Shown here in pieces: positions 1 to 7,756 of a stretch of DNA of 16,737 nt. Made by a program: the position numbers and the translations under genes. The notes beneath the pieces are model-generated. The model made no database searches and was not told where the DNA came from. It worked only from the letters and a program-made list of their open reading frames with translations. Position 1 is the first letter of the stretch; every line of letters begins with the position of its first letter. This DNA comes from Acidiferrobacterales bacterium (lineage in GTDB: Bacteria; Pseudomonadota; Gammaproteobacteria; Acidiferrobacterales; Sulfurifustaceae): NCBI GenBank assembly GCA_015492195.1, contig WGFP01000053.1, forward strand, positions 1 to 16,737, in the 5' to 3' direction.

Positions 1-801
1 CCCGATGCCGCGGTTGTTACGGTTAAATGTAACGGCGAGGTAAGCACCCTGACCGCCCGGCTGGTGGTGGCGGCGGACGGCGCGGACTCCGCGGTGCGCG
101 CGGCCGTCAGCATCAAGGCGCAGCGTGTGGATTACGGTCAGACCGCCATTGTTACCACGGTCATTACGGAAAAGTCGCACGGCAATACCGCGTATGAGCG
201 CTTCACCGAAACCGGACCGTTGGCGCTGTTGCCCATGGAGGCGGCTCGATGCGCCGTGGTCTGGAGCACCCGTCCGCAAGAAGTGGATACCATCCTTTCC
301 TGGGATGACGCCGAATTTCTGCGGCGCCTGCAGGAACGTTTCGGCGACCGCCTGGGGGCATTCCGGGAAGCGGGCAAACGCCAAGCCTATCCGTTGTTTT
401 TGACCCGCGTTAAAGAACATGTGCGGCCGCGCCTGGCGTTGATCGGCAACGCCGCCCACACCGTGCATCCGGTGGCGGGGCAGGGCTTTAATCTCGGGTT
501 GCGCGACGTGGCCGCGCTTTCTGAAGTTTTGGTTGAGGCGGCGCGTGCCGGCAGGGATGTCGGGGATGCGCAGGTATTGCAGCGCTACGCTGACTGGCGC
601 CGGCGCGACAACCGCGTGGTCGCCGGATTCACGGGCGGCCTGATTCGTATTTTCTCGAATACCTTTCCGCCGCTGGCGGTTGCGCGCAACCTGGGATTGA
701 TCACTGTTGATTTGGCGCCGCCGGTGAAGCGCTACCTTGTGCGTATCACCAGCGGGCTCAGCGGCCGCCTGCCGAAACTGGCACGCGGTCTGCCTTTATA
801 A
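1..801 (+). CDS. ubiH: UbiH-like FAD-dependent ubiquinone hydroxylase (5' end missing)
   Basis: The reading frame is open from the first base and ends at TAA 799-801, giving 266 residues; the N-terminal dinucleotide-binding GxGxxG part lies outside the window. The product belongs to the UbiH/UbiF/UbiI/VisC flavin monooxygenases, which hydroxylate the quinone ring in aerobic ubiquinone biosynthesis. Visible motifs are the mid-protein VVAADGADSAVR stretch (the family's DG motif that contacts FAD and NAD(P)H) and the C-terminal FAD motif GNAAHTVHPVAGQGFNLG. Having GNAAH rather than GDAAH resembles, from memory, E. coli UbiH more than UbiI or UbiF, so I assign UbiH. It is probably soluble or peripheral on the inner membrane, within a Ubi protein complex. 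It is followed 90 bp downstream by a paralogue on the same strand, a typical ubiH-ubiI pair. Family is certain; the exact ring position hydroxylated is inferred. Confidence 0.85.
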   Translation, partial: PDAAVVTVKCNGEVSTLTARLVVAADGADSAVRAAVSIKAQRVDYGQTAIVTTVITEKSHGNTAYERFTETGPLALLPMEAARCAVVWSTRPQEVDTILSWDDAEFLRRLQERFGDRLGAFREAGKRQAYPLFLTRVKEHVRPRLALIGNAAHTVHPVAGQGFNLGLRDVAALSEVLVEAARAGRDVGDAQVLQRYADWRRRDNRVVAGFTGGLIRIFSNTFPPLAVARNLGLITVDLAPPVKRYLVRITSGLSGRLPKLARGLPL

Positions 802-815
802 GATCTAATGAAATA

Positions 816-876
816 GACAGGATTTACAGGACAATGCGTTGTTTATTCTAATCTTGTTAATCCTGTAAATCCTGTC
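816..876. repeat. Perfect 16-bp inverted repeat between the two Ubi hydroxylase genes
   Basis: GACAGGATTTACAGGA at 816-831 is exactly reverse-complemented at 861-876, with a 29-base spacer. The repeat fills almost all of the gap between the two genes. The arms are built from short ACAGGAT/TACAGGA units. From memory the motif resembles a palindromic intergenic repeat scattered through many environmental bacterial genomes. It could act as a REP/MITE-like element or as an intercistronic RNA hairpin. Confidence 0.75.
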
Positions 877-891
877 CCTTTTTATTTGGTG

Positions 892-2109
892 ATGACAGTT
901 AAATACGATGTATTAATTGTTGGCGGCGGCATGGTCGGTTCCTTGCTGGCGTGTGCCCTAGGCGATTCCTATTTAAAAGTCGCCGTCCTTGAGCGCACGC
1001 CGGCTATTCCCCCGCCGGAGGAGGAGTACGACCTGCGGGTAAGCGCCATCACGCTCGCCTCGCGTGCCATCTTTGAGGCGATTGGCGCATGGCGGGGCAT
1101 GGAGGCGCGGCGCATTTCAACTGTTCAGGCGATGCACGTATGGGAGGCGGTCGGGTCGGGCTCCATCCGTTTCGACAGCGCCGAGATCGGCGAGCCGTGT
1201 CTGGCCTATATCATCGAAAACAGCGTGATTCTCGCGGCGCTGCAGGAGCGCCTGCAGCAGTTCATAAATGTGCATTATCTTTGCCCGTTGGAGGTCGAAG
1301 AAATAAATATTTTCGAAGACAATGCGGCGGTTACCCTCAAGGACGGCAGAGACCTGCGCGCCCGGCTGCTCGTCGGGGCCGATGGGGCGGATTCATATGT
1401 CAGGCAAGCGGTCGGGATCGATGCCAGCGGCTTCAGTTTCGATCAGAAGGGGATCGTTGCGACTGTCATAACCGAGAAGCCGCATGGCCATGTTGCGCGC
1501 CAGCGGTTCCTGTCCACCGGACCGCTTGCGTTTCTACCGCTCGATGAGGCGCACACGTCGTCCATCGTCTGGTCGGCCGATACCGCGCGCGCCGAGGAGT
1601 TGCTCGCCTTGGATGACGCCGCGTTCACGGCGCAATTACAGGAGGCGTTTGATGCGCTCGGAAAGATCCGGTCCGTCAGTCCGCGCGCGGCGTTTCCGTT
1701 GGCGCTCACCCACGCAAAGGCCTATACGGCGACACGCACGGCCCTGATCGGTGACGCCGCCCACACCGTGCACCCGCTCGCCGGGCAGGGCGTCAACCTC
1801 GGTTTTCTGGATGCCGCGACACTGGCCGAAGTATTGCTTGAAGCCGGTGCCAAAAAGAAAGACATTGGGTCATTGAGCGTGCTGCGGCGTTACGAGCGCC
1901 GGCGCAAGGGCGATAATCTGGCAATGCTCGCCGCGACCTCCGGCTTCAAGCTGCTCTTCGGCAGTTCCTTGCCGGGGGTCGGGTTTCTGCGCAATCTCGG
2001 GATGGACCTGACCGACGCCGCGACGCCGATCAAGAATCTCATCATGCGGCGGGCATCGGGATTGGCAGGAGACCTGCCGAAGCTGGCGCGGCGCGTCCAA
2101 GCTGATTAA
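892..2109 (+). CDS. ubiI: UbiI/UbiF-like FAD-dependent ubiquinone hydroxylase
   Basis: A complete flavin monooxygenase of about 405 residues, the family's normal length. It shows the N-terminal FAD-binding Rossmann motif DVLIVGGGMVGS (around residues 6-17), the middle LLVGADGADSYVRQ motif (about 160-171) and the C-terminal FAD motif ALIGDAAHTVHPLAGQG (about 284-300), with the GD aspartate present. The C-terminal stretch LRRYERRRKGDN and the ending SGLAGDLPKLARR resemble E. coli UbiI (VisC), the C5 hydroxylase of aerobic ubiquinone synthesis, more than UbiF. Three starts lie in a row: TTG 886, GTG 889 and ATG 892. None has a clear Shine-Dalgarno, so ATG is chosen because it leaves the usual few residues before the Rossmann strand. 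It lies in the same direction as the UbiH-like gene and is probably co-transcribed. Which hydroxylation it performs (C5, C6 or C1) is not certain. Confidence 0.88.
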   Translation: MTVKYDVLIVGGGMVGSLLACALGDSYLKVAVLERTPAIPPPEEEYDLRVSAITLASRAIFEAIGAWRGMEARRISTVQAMHVWEAVGSGSIRFDSAEIGEPCLAYIIENSVILAALQERLQQFINVHYLCPLEVEEINIFEDNAAVTLKDGRDLRARLLVGADGADSYVRQAVGIDASGFSFDQKGIVATVITEKPHGHVARQRFLSTGPLAFLPLDEAHTSSIVWSADTARAEELLALDDAAFTAQLQEAFDALGKIRSVSPRAAFPLALTHAKAYTATRTALIGDAAHTVHPLAGQGVNLGFLDAATLAEVLLEAGAKKKDIGSLSVLRRYERRRKGDNLAMLAATSGFKLLFGSSLPGVGFLRNLGMDLTDAATPIKNLIMRRASGLAGDLPKLARRVQAD

Positions 2110-2118
2110 CCCGGGAAC

Positions 2119-2235
2119 TTACCGCAGAGACCGCAAAGATCGCGGATCAAACAAATCGTTAAACACCACTCTGAGATCAGGACAAAACTGCTTGAAATCG
2201 GGTCTCTCCGCGTTCTCCGCGCGCTCAGCGGTGAA
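2119..2235. repeat. Imperfect palindromic intergenic element (GCAGAG/CTCCGCG type)
   Basis: The left arm (about 2119-2145) carries degenerate 9-base units CCGCAGAGA, CCGCAAAGA and TCGCGGA. The right arm (about 2205-2235) carries the complementary series TCTCCGCG, TTCTCCGCG and CTCAGCGG. The arms pair imperfectly across about 60 bases. From memory this resembles the repeat family built on CTCTGCGTTCTCTGCG that is common between genes of environmental bacteria. It occupies the gap between the convergent ubiI-like and spermidine-synthase-like genes and contains no gene. Confidence 0.55.
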
Positions 2236-2248
2236 ATATTCGTATTAA

Positions 2249-2271
2249 TTATGCCGCCGCAGGCGGCATAA
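2249..2271. terminator. Short GC-rich hairpin in the convergent gap
   Basis: TTATGCCGCC (2249-2258) and GGCGGCATAA (2262-2271) form a perfect 10-bp stem with a 3-base loop. It lies 10 bases past the stop of the minus-strand gene and 140 bases past the plus-strand gene. On the minus strand the T-run precedes rather than follows the stem, and only an AT-rich stretch follows. Termination activity is therefore plausible but not textbook. Confidence 0.4.
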
Positions 2272-2280
2272 AAAAGGACA

Positions 2281-4725
2281 TCAGTCCGGAGAAGGAGATG
2301 ACCCAAGCGGCCTGAACAGGATCGCCGCCGCGATCAGGTACAGGACAAGCGCGAGCATGATGACCACGGTGAACCCGAAGTGGATGGCGAGCAGGGCGGC
2401 GAGCACCGCGCTTAACACTGACGCGCTCCCATTGATGCCCCACGCCCAGGGAATGAATTCCGGCGCGGCCGTTGAGACTTTACTCAGGCCCAGCGGAAAG
2501 GGCATGCCCATGTAGAACGCAAGCGGCGCGATCAGGGCGATGGTGATCAGGATCTTGGATACGTCTGACAACAACATAAACCAATAAAATATTTCCGGCA
2601 GCAGGTAAAGGTAGATCAGGGCGATGCCGACGATGGCCATTACCGCGAAGGTGATGGGCGATATCCGCGCATCGCGGCGACGGCGCGCCAGGCGCGCCGA
2701 ATAGGCGCTGCCAAGCCCGGCGAATATCAGAAACGCGGCGAGGACGACGGCCACCGCGTACAGGGGATAGCTCAGGAACAGGATGAATTTTTGGATGAAC
2801 GCCATCTCGATGAACATGAAGGCCAGACCCAGCGCGAGAAAATAAAGCCCCATGCGCGCACGGGGTTGCCGCTTGCGGCCGCGTTGCGTTTTCCACAGCG
2901 GCCACAGGATCAACAAGACGCTTGCCAACGCCGCCTGCACGAGGGTCGCGACCAGAATCAGGTAGCCCCATTCCACCTGGGTCACGCCGCCCTGATCGCG
3001 CTTGGAGAGCAGCTCCGGCAGGGTACGCCATTTGAAGAAATGGAAAAAATGGGGCCTGTCGTCCGTCGCCGGAGCGATATAGAACTTGTAACGTTCCAGG
3101 AAGTCGTCGCGCCTATCTCCCAGCAGCGCCATTGCGCCGTTGTATAAATAAGACTCGTCCAGAACGTTGTAACGGTTCGCTTCGGCGGCGGGCATACCGG
3201 GGTAATAGGCGACATCAAAGGAACGCTCCGCGGTGAATCGGCGTATGGCGTTGATGTCGTCAACACCAAAACTTCCTTTTTTGACAAGCAGGGTGGCGGT
3301 TTTCCAACTGCGGATCAGGGCCAGGCGCCGATCGGGCTGTTCCACGCCCATGGCTCGAAGCGCCTCGATCGCCGTGGCGAACAGTTTGAGGTTGTCGCGC
3401 GGCGGGAGCTTGAGCCAGCGTGTGATGGCGAGCAGGCCGCCCGGGGTAAGATGCTTGAGGTACTCCCGGATCGCCTCGACGGTATAAACATAACTCTCGT
3501 TTAACGCGTACACGCCGGCGCTCGATGCGGCAAACGAATCAAGCAGGGCCACCTGTATCAGGTCGTAACGTTCACGGCCGCTCGCCACGAAACCCCTCGC
3601 CTCGCCGATGTGAATCCTGATATCGGGCGCCTGGTAAAGGCGGCCGGTGAAATCGGCATAGGTATTTCGCACCAGATCAACGAACTGGGGATTGAGTTCA
3701 ACCGCGTCAATTGAGCCCGCCCGGTGATAGCGCGCCAAGAGCACGTCCATCCCGCCGCCGGCTCCCAGGATGAGCACCTTGGGGTTTTGTAGCAAATGAT
3801 AGGGAAGCGCAGAGGAAAGCTGATCCAGATAGGCGAGCGCCTCGCGTCTTCCGTCGTAGCGCGTGATTACGCTCAAGGCGTCGCCGTCCGTGTATACGCC
3901 TAACTGAGGCGGCGGCTCCTGCGTCGCGTTCAGGCTGAGCCCCGGCGCATAACGGAAAGGAATAGTAGGGCTTTTCACCACCGTCAGCATGCCCAGCGGG
4001 CTGGAATGTTCGCTGAGCACCCGCGTATCCATGACTTCCAGGACCTGGCTCAGACCCTTGAACTCCGACATCCGCAGGGCAAGCCAGCCCTGGGGCAGGG
4101 CAAGGGGCAAGGCGATAGCGCCCACCACTATTGTCGGCGCCAGCCACCGCGGCAGCCGTAAGCTGTGATCCAGAGAGGCGAGGGCGGCCGCCATCAAGGC
4201 CATCCCTGCCAACAGCCTCAGGCCGTCCTCCGGACGAAGCACGAACAGCGCCAGTATGATCGCCAGCGCCCCGGTTCCGGCGCCCAGCAGGTCCGAAAAA
4301 TAAATACGACTGATTATCTCCCGGTGTTTTGCGAACGTAAGGCCGATACAGGCGGCCGCGCAAAAGAACGGGACAAACAACAACAGGTACAGCGCCATGA
4401 GGTAGAGAAACTGGCGCGCGTCCCAGACCACCTCCAGGCTATTGAAAGGGATACGCTGGCCGACGGCGAAAGAGGCAACCAGGGTGATCGCCATTAGTGC
4501 AGCACTGACAAGGAACGCGACAGGAAAGCGGCTTAGCAGTCGGTTGCCGGCAAGTGCGATAAAGGTGCCGCTCGCCCCGTAGCCGAGCAACGCCAGGCTG
4601 ATAATCATATAGGCGAAATAGTGCCATTGGACAATGGATAGCAGCCGCATCAGGAGGACTTCGTATCCGATGGCGGCGGCGGATATAAAAGAGACGGCGA
4701 TTAACAGGGGCCTGGGTTTTCGCAT
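2281..4725 (-). CDS. Polytopic membrane protein with spermidine-synthase-like domain
   Basis: An 814-residue protein in three parts. Residues about 6-210 are mostly hydrophobic, with six or so membrane segments starting near LLIAVSFISAAAIGYEVLLM. Residues about 310-570 form a soluble domain with a SAM-binding-type Rossmann fold: KVLILGAGGGMDVLLA at 316-331, the acidic AVELNP at 341-346 and ALLDSF at 394-398, as in the spermidine synthase/aminopropyltransferase superfamily. Residues about 585-805 add more membrane segments, ending in a short polar tail. Such fused proteins are usually annotated spermidine synthase-like or SAM-dependent methyltransferase, but substrates are generally unproven. 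The classical aminopropyltransferase residues are not evident, so I do not call it SpeE. The ATG at 4723-4725 has no strong Shine-Dalgarno. It lies 73 bp downstream of the isoaspartate methyltransferase on the same strand, so co-transcription is likely. Confidence 0.8.
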   Translation of the reverse strand: MRKPRPLLIAVSFISAAAIGYEVLLMRLLSIVQWHYFAYMIISLALLGYGASGTFIALAGNRLLSRFPVAFLVSAALMAITLVASFAVGQRIPFNSLEVVWDARQFLYLMALYLLLFVPFFCAAACIGLTFAKHREIISRIYFSDLLGAGTGALAIILALFVLRPEDGLRLLAGMALMAAALASLDHSLRLPRWLAPTIVVGAIALPLALPQGWLALRMSEFKGLSQVLEVMDTRVLSEHSSPLGMLTVVKSPTIPFRYAPGLSLNATQEPPPQLGVYTDGDALSVITRYDGRREALAYLDQLSSALPYHLLQNPKVLILGAGGGMDVLLARYHRAGSIDAVELNPQFVDLVRNTYADFTGRLYQAPDIRIHIGEARGFVASGRERYDLIQVALLDSFAASSAGVYALNESYVYTVEAIREYLKHLTPGGLLAITRWLKLPPRDNLKLFATAIEALRAMGVEQPDRRLALIRSWKTATLLVKKGSFGVDDINAIRRFTAERSFDVAYYPGMPAAEANRYNVLDESYLYNGAMALLGDRRDDFLERYKFYIAPATDDRPHFFHFFKWRTLPELLSKRDQGGVTQVEWGYLILVATLVQAALASVLLILWPLWKTQRGRKRQPRARMGLYFLALGLAFMFIEMAFIQKFILFLSYPLYAVAVVLAAFLIFAGLGSAYSARLARRRRDARISPITFAVMAIVGIALIYLYLLPEIFYWFMLLSDVSKILITIALIAPLAFYMGMPFPLGLSKVSTAAPEFIPWAWGINGSASVLSAVLAALLAIHFGFTVVIMLALVLYLIAAAILFRPLGSSPSPD

Positions 4726-4798
4726 GTCGGTTATTTTTGAATTAATTTAGTGCTGCTCGCGCCCCGCGTGAGAGCGGACATCGAAATCGTCGGTTTTG

Positions 4799-5560
4799 TT
4801 AGTGCTTGCCCGTTAACGGCACAAATCGCACCGGCAGAATCTGCCGGGTGGTGATTTTTCCATCCGGGGTTTTTTCCACCAGCAGCAGTTGCTGGGTAAA
4901 AAACCGGCCGCCCACGGGAATCACCATGCGCCCGCCGGGTTTGAGTTGTTGGATCAGGGGCGGCGGCACGTGGTCGGCGGCGGCGGTGACGATAATGGCA
5001 TCGAAGGGGGCGTATTCCTTCCAACCGTAATACCCGTCACCGATACGCGTCTTCACGTTGCGATAGCCCAGGCGCCGGAGGCGCGCCGTTGCCTGTTCCG
5101 CCAGCGGTTTGATGATTTCGATCGTTAACACTTGTTTGGCCAGATTTGCAAGGACCGCCGCTTGATAGCCGGAACCGGTCCCCACCTCCAACACGGTGTC
5201 GCCCGGTTCCACGTCCAGGAGGTCCGTCATCAGCGCGACGATATAGGGCTGGGATATGGTCTGGCCGTACCCGATGGGCAAGGGACGGTTCTGGTAGGCG
5301 ACGGGCCGTAAATGGGGCGGTACGAATTCATGGCGCGGCACGCTGCCCATGACCTCCAAGACGCGCCGATCGAATTCCTTTTTGCCGGTCTTGGCGCTGG
5401 TGAGCCCGGCATTGGCCGCGATCACCGCCACCATGGTTTTGCGCAAGGCGGCATGGACGGTTTCATCCAAAACCGGCTCGGCGACCGCTGCCCCCGACAA
5501 GAACAGGAACAGCCAGGCTACAGATGTTTTTAGATGGATATGATGATGTCTATCTTTCAC
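4799..5560 (-). CDS. pcm: Protein-L-isoaspartate O-methyltransferase, probably exported
   Basis: PCMT transfers a methyl group from SAM to L-isoaspartyl residues in aged proteins, starting their repair. The family motifs are present: LPIGYGQTISQPYIVALMTD, the SAM loop VLEVGTGSGYQAAVLA, and DAIIVTAAADHVPPPL with LKPGGRMVIPVG. The frame continues upstream to an ATG at 5650, but that ATG sits in the loop of a hairpin (5643-5659) without a ribosome-binding site. I choose GTG at 5558-5560, about 253 residues. It has a GGGGGA stretch 10 bases upstream and begins a clear signal peptide: charged N-terminus, hydrophobic VAWLFLFLSGAA, cleavage at AVA|EP after about residue 27. Cytoplasmic Pcm proteins are usually about 210-220 residues without a leader, so this one probably works in the periplasm. 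The family is certain; the start is less so. Confidence 0.88.
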   Translation of the reverse strand: MKDRHHHIHLKTSVAWLFLFLSGAAVAEPVLDETVHAALRKTMVAVIAANAGLTSAKTGKKEFDRRVLEVMGSVPRHEFVPPHLRPVAYQNRPLPIGYGQTISQPYIVALMTDLLDVEPGDTVLEVGTGSGYQAAVLANLAKQVLTIEIIKPLAEQATARLRRLGYRNVKTRIGDGYYGWKEYAPFDAIIVTAAADHVPPPLIQQLKPGGRMVIPVGGRFFTQQLLLVEKTPDGKITTRQILPVRFVPLTGKH

Positions 5561-5675
5561 AGGCGCGATGTCCCCCGGGGGCGGCACGGTGTTTGTAAGA
5601 TCATATCGGATATCGGCCGCGGCCGTCAGCGACATTGCCGCGACCGGCATAAGGCCGGTTGGAGGATGTTTTACA

Positions 5676-5706
5676 TCACCGGAAGAGGACGGTGAAATTT
5701 TTTGAC
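5676..5706 (+). terminator. Hairpin followed by a T-run (plus-strand orientation)
   Basis: TCACCG (5676-5681) pairs with CGGTGA (5690-5695) across 8 bases and is followed by AATTTTTT. The geometry fits an intrinsic terminator reading rightwards. No plus-strand gene ends nearby, so its role is unclear; it may block antisense transcription into the PhnD-like genes or be fortuitous. Confidence 0.3.
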
Positions 5707-5725
5707 GGGTGAGATTTATTACGGG

Positions 5726-5757
5726 AAAAAAACGCCAGGTCAGGCCTGACCGGGCGT
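5726..5757 (-). terminator. Strong rho-independent terminator after the PhnD-like triplet
   Basis: Read on the minus strand, an outer stem of ACGCC with GGCGT, one mismatch, and a perfect inner stem GGTCAGG with CCTGACC are followed immediately by seven T residues. It begins about 40 bases after the stop of the last PhnD-like gene. It separates that cluster from the pcm gene that follows on the same strand. Confidence 0.85.
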
Positions 5758-5798
5758 CTTACCTGGGCAATGAGAAGGATATGGCTAATGCTTTTACG

Positions 5799-6764
5799 TC
5801 AACGTCCGTAGCCCCAGACGTCTTTGAGATAAACGTCAATCCCGGCGTATTCCTTTCTGGAGGCCGGCACCAACCTGCTATCCGTGCCGTAGGTTGCGCG
5901 CAGTTGTGCAGTCACGACATCGGCGCCGGATGAGGTCAGGGCGGTTGCGATTCGGGCCTGGTCGTCAGGGGAAATGCGCGGACCGGCGGAGAACGCCTGA
6001 TTGGGCAGCGCCTTGGTCTTGAACACGATACGGCTGAAGCGGCGGCCGGCGTCATATCTCTTAAGATTTGCCAGGGGCAGGATGCCGGCGTCGCATTTTT
6101 TATCGATCACAACGCCTTCATATACCTCTCTCCAGCTGAGACGGCCGATGACCGCAGGCTGACGCATAGGATTGTCAAACCGGTCAAGCAGGGCGAGCAT
6201 GCCGAGATTGGATGGATGCAACCCGCATACCCTTCGCCCTACAAGCTGCTTGATATTTTTAATATGGTTGTTGTTTTTATTAACAATGACGGTAAAGATA
6301 TGGGCCTCCGCGATTTTTGCCAGCGTGTTGTGCCGCAATTTGGCGATGCGCCAGCTGTTGAAATGTGGCCCATCGAAAATAAGGTCGTAACCGCCCCTGA
6401 GCATTTCGGTTTGGTAGCTCAGCCAGTTTCCCGGATGCTTATAGATGATCTTTTTTCCGATCACTCGTGACAGGTAATCGGCGATCGGTTTGTAGATTTT
6501 GGCGCCCTCAGCCGGCGTTTCCCGCGGAGGCGCACTGAATACCAGTGTATCTGAATCGATGCCCGGTTGAGCAGCGAAGTCGCGGAGGGTCGGTTTGGAT
6601 TTGACAACATTTCCAGGCGGGATATAGGAAACCTTTCTGGTTGCATCGGCCTTTGTTTTGGCGGCCGGATGCAATGCCGTGACATCGCCGGGCGAGGTCG
6701 CCAGAAGTTGTCCACTCCAGATCAAAATGAAGATCGCACACAGAGACAGAGTCTTTTTCAACAC
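5799..6764 (-). CDS. PhnD-like periplasmic substrate-binding protein (paralogue 1)
   Basis: A 321-residue type II periplasmic binding protein of the phosphate/phosphite/phosphonate (PhnD-like) group. GTG at 6762-6764 is the start, because AAGGAG lies 5 bases upstream. A signal peptide covers roughly the first 22 residues (LSLCAIFILIWSGQLLA). Core motifs are FSAPPRET (76-83), YKPIADYLSRVIGKKIIYKH (91-110), YDLIFDGPHFNSWR (126-139, likely ligand pocket) and LPNQAFSAGPRISPDDQ (253-269). Cys180 and Cys224 are conserved in both paralogues and may form a disulfide. It is the last of three tandem genes: 59 bp separate it from paralogue 2, so co-transcription is likely, and a strong terminator follows. 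No permease or ATPase gene is nearby. The ligand is unknown; PhnD-like does not prove phosphonate binding. Confidence 0.82.
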   Translation of the reverse strand: MLKKTLSLCAIFILIWSGQLLATSPGDVTALHPAAKTKADATRKVSYIPPGNVVKSKPTLRDFAAQPGIDSDTLVFSAPPRETPAEGAKIYKPIADYLSRVIGKKIIYKHPGNWLSYQTEMLRGGYDLIFDGPHFNSWRIAKLRHNTLAKIAEAHIFTVIVNKNNNHIKNIKQLVGRRVCGLHPSNLGMLALLDRFDNPMRQPAVIGRLSWREVYEGVVIDKKCDAGILPLANLKRYDAGRRFSRIVFKTKALPNQAFSAGPRISPDDQARIATALTSSGADVVTAQLRATYGTDSRLVPASRKEYAGIDVYLKDVWGYGR

Positions 6765-6823
6765 GTGAACTCCTTGTTATGTTGTTTGGTTATCCGGCCT
6801 TGCTTAAGCGGGTGTTCAATTTA

Positions 6824-7756
6824 TTAGTAGTAACCCCATTCATTCTTAAGAAAATCGGCAAGCCCTCTGTATTCCTGATTGCCGGCCGTCGCGAAGCTTT
6901 TTCCCACCCTGTAAGCCGCGCGCAGTTTCGCCGTTGGAGCGGCCGCCTCGGGCGCTACCAGGGCCGCCGCGATCTTGGACTGATCTTCGGGGGAAATGCG
7001 TGGACCGGCGGAGAAGGCCTGGTTGGGCAATGATCCGGCCTTGAAGATGACTTTGACTTTGCGCTTGTCGTACTTCCGCAGATTCAGGAGCGGGAGTATG
7101 CCGGCCGTGCAGCGACCCGATACCACGCCTTTGTAAATATTTTTCCATCCCTTTGTGTTGATAATAATCGGTTGGCGTGCGGGATTGTTGAACTGGCTGA
7201 GCAGCACAAGCGTGCCGAGATTCGGCGGTGCATGGGTGCAGAAGGTGCGCCCCGCCATCTGTTTCAGGTTGGCGAACCTGTTTTCATCTTTTTTGACGAC
7301 CACCACGAAATCGTGGCTTTTGGGGATCTTCGCCAGGATATTGTGATTCAGTTTGTCTGTACGATAACTGTTGAAATGCGGTCCGTCGAAAATGAGATCG
7401 TAACTTCCCCGCAACATCTCGCTGCGGTACACGCCCCATGTTCCCGGGTGCTTATAGATGATCTTCTTGCCGATGACCCGGGACAGGTACTCTGCAATCG
7501 GTTCGTAGCGCTTTATCCCTTCTTCAGGCGTCTCCCGCGGCGCCGCCGAGAATACGAGCGGATCGAGGTCGCCGACCGCCGCATCCCTTTGGATAATATT
7601 GCGGGCTTGGTTTGGGGAAACATAAGCCGCTTTTTTCAGCGCCGCGGCTTTTGCTGTCCCGGATAGAGGGTTTTTATGGACATCCGCGTAGAGCGGACGC
7701 GCAAACAGAACGAATATCAAGGACAAAAGGACGGTAAGGCCGGTCTTTCTGTTCAT
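6824..7756 (-). CDS. PhnD-like periplasmic substrate-binding protein (paralogue 2)
   Basis: A 310-residue paralogue of the genes on either side. ATG 7754-7756 follows AAGGAG with 7 bases spacing. The leader is MNRKTGLTVLLSLIFVLFA, with likely cleavage at LYA|DV near residue 24. The conserved core is FSAAPRETPEEG (69-80), PIAEYLSRVIGKKIIYKHPG (86-105), YDLIFDGPHFNSYR (119-132), CTHAPPNLGTL (173-183), CTAGILPL (216-223) and LPNQAFSAGPRISPEDQ. The cysteines at 173 and 216 match those in the other two copies. The block from residue 69 to 132 is nearly identical to paralogue 1, so these two are the closer pair. The 302-bp gap upstream contains inverted repeats and may hold its own promoter. The expected role is periplasmic capture of a small oxyanion-type ligand, inferred from family only. 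Confidence 0.82.
   Translation of the reverse strand: MNRKTGLTVLLSLIFVLFARPLYADVHKNPLSGTAKAAALKKAAYVSPNQARNIIQRDAAVGDLDPLVFSAAPRETPEEGIKRYEPIAEYLSRVIGKKIIYKHPGTWGVYRSEMLRGSYDLIFDGPHFNSYRTDKLNHNILAKIPKSHDFVVVVKKDENRFANLKQMAGRTFCTHAPPNLGTLVLLSQFNNPARQPIIINTKGWKNIYKGVVSGRCTAGILPLLNLRKYDKRKVKVIFKAGSLPNQAFSAGPRISPEDQSKIAAALVAPEAAAPTAKLRAAYRVGKSFATAGNQEYRGLADFLKNEWGYY

Noticed and set aside
1..2109. UbiH-like and UbiI-like genes as one gene broken by frameshift
   Set aside because: Each contains its own DG motif and C-terminal FAD motif, so they are two paralogues rather than fragments of one.
3707..4363. Second minus-strand frame of 218 codons inside the spermidine-synthase-like gene
   Set aside because: It overlaps the 814-residue frame that carries membrane segments and the SAM motif; this frame has none and is Arg/Gly/Ala-rich.
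5561..5650. N-terminal extension of Pcm from ATG 5650
   Set aside because: There is no ribosome-binding site, the ATG sits in a hairpin loop, and the extension would bury a clear signal peptide 30 residues into the protein.
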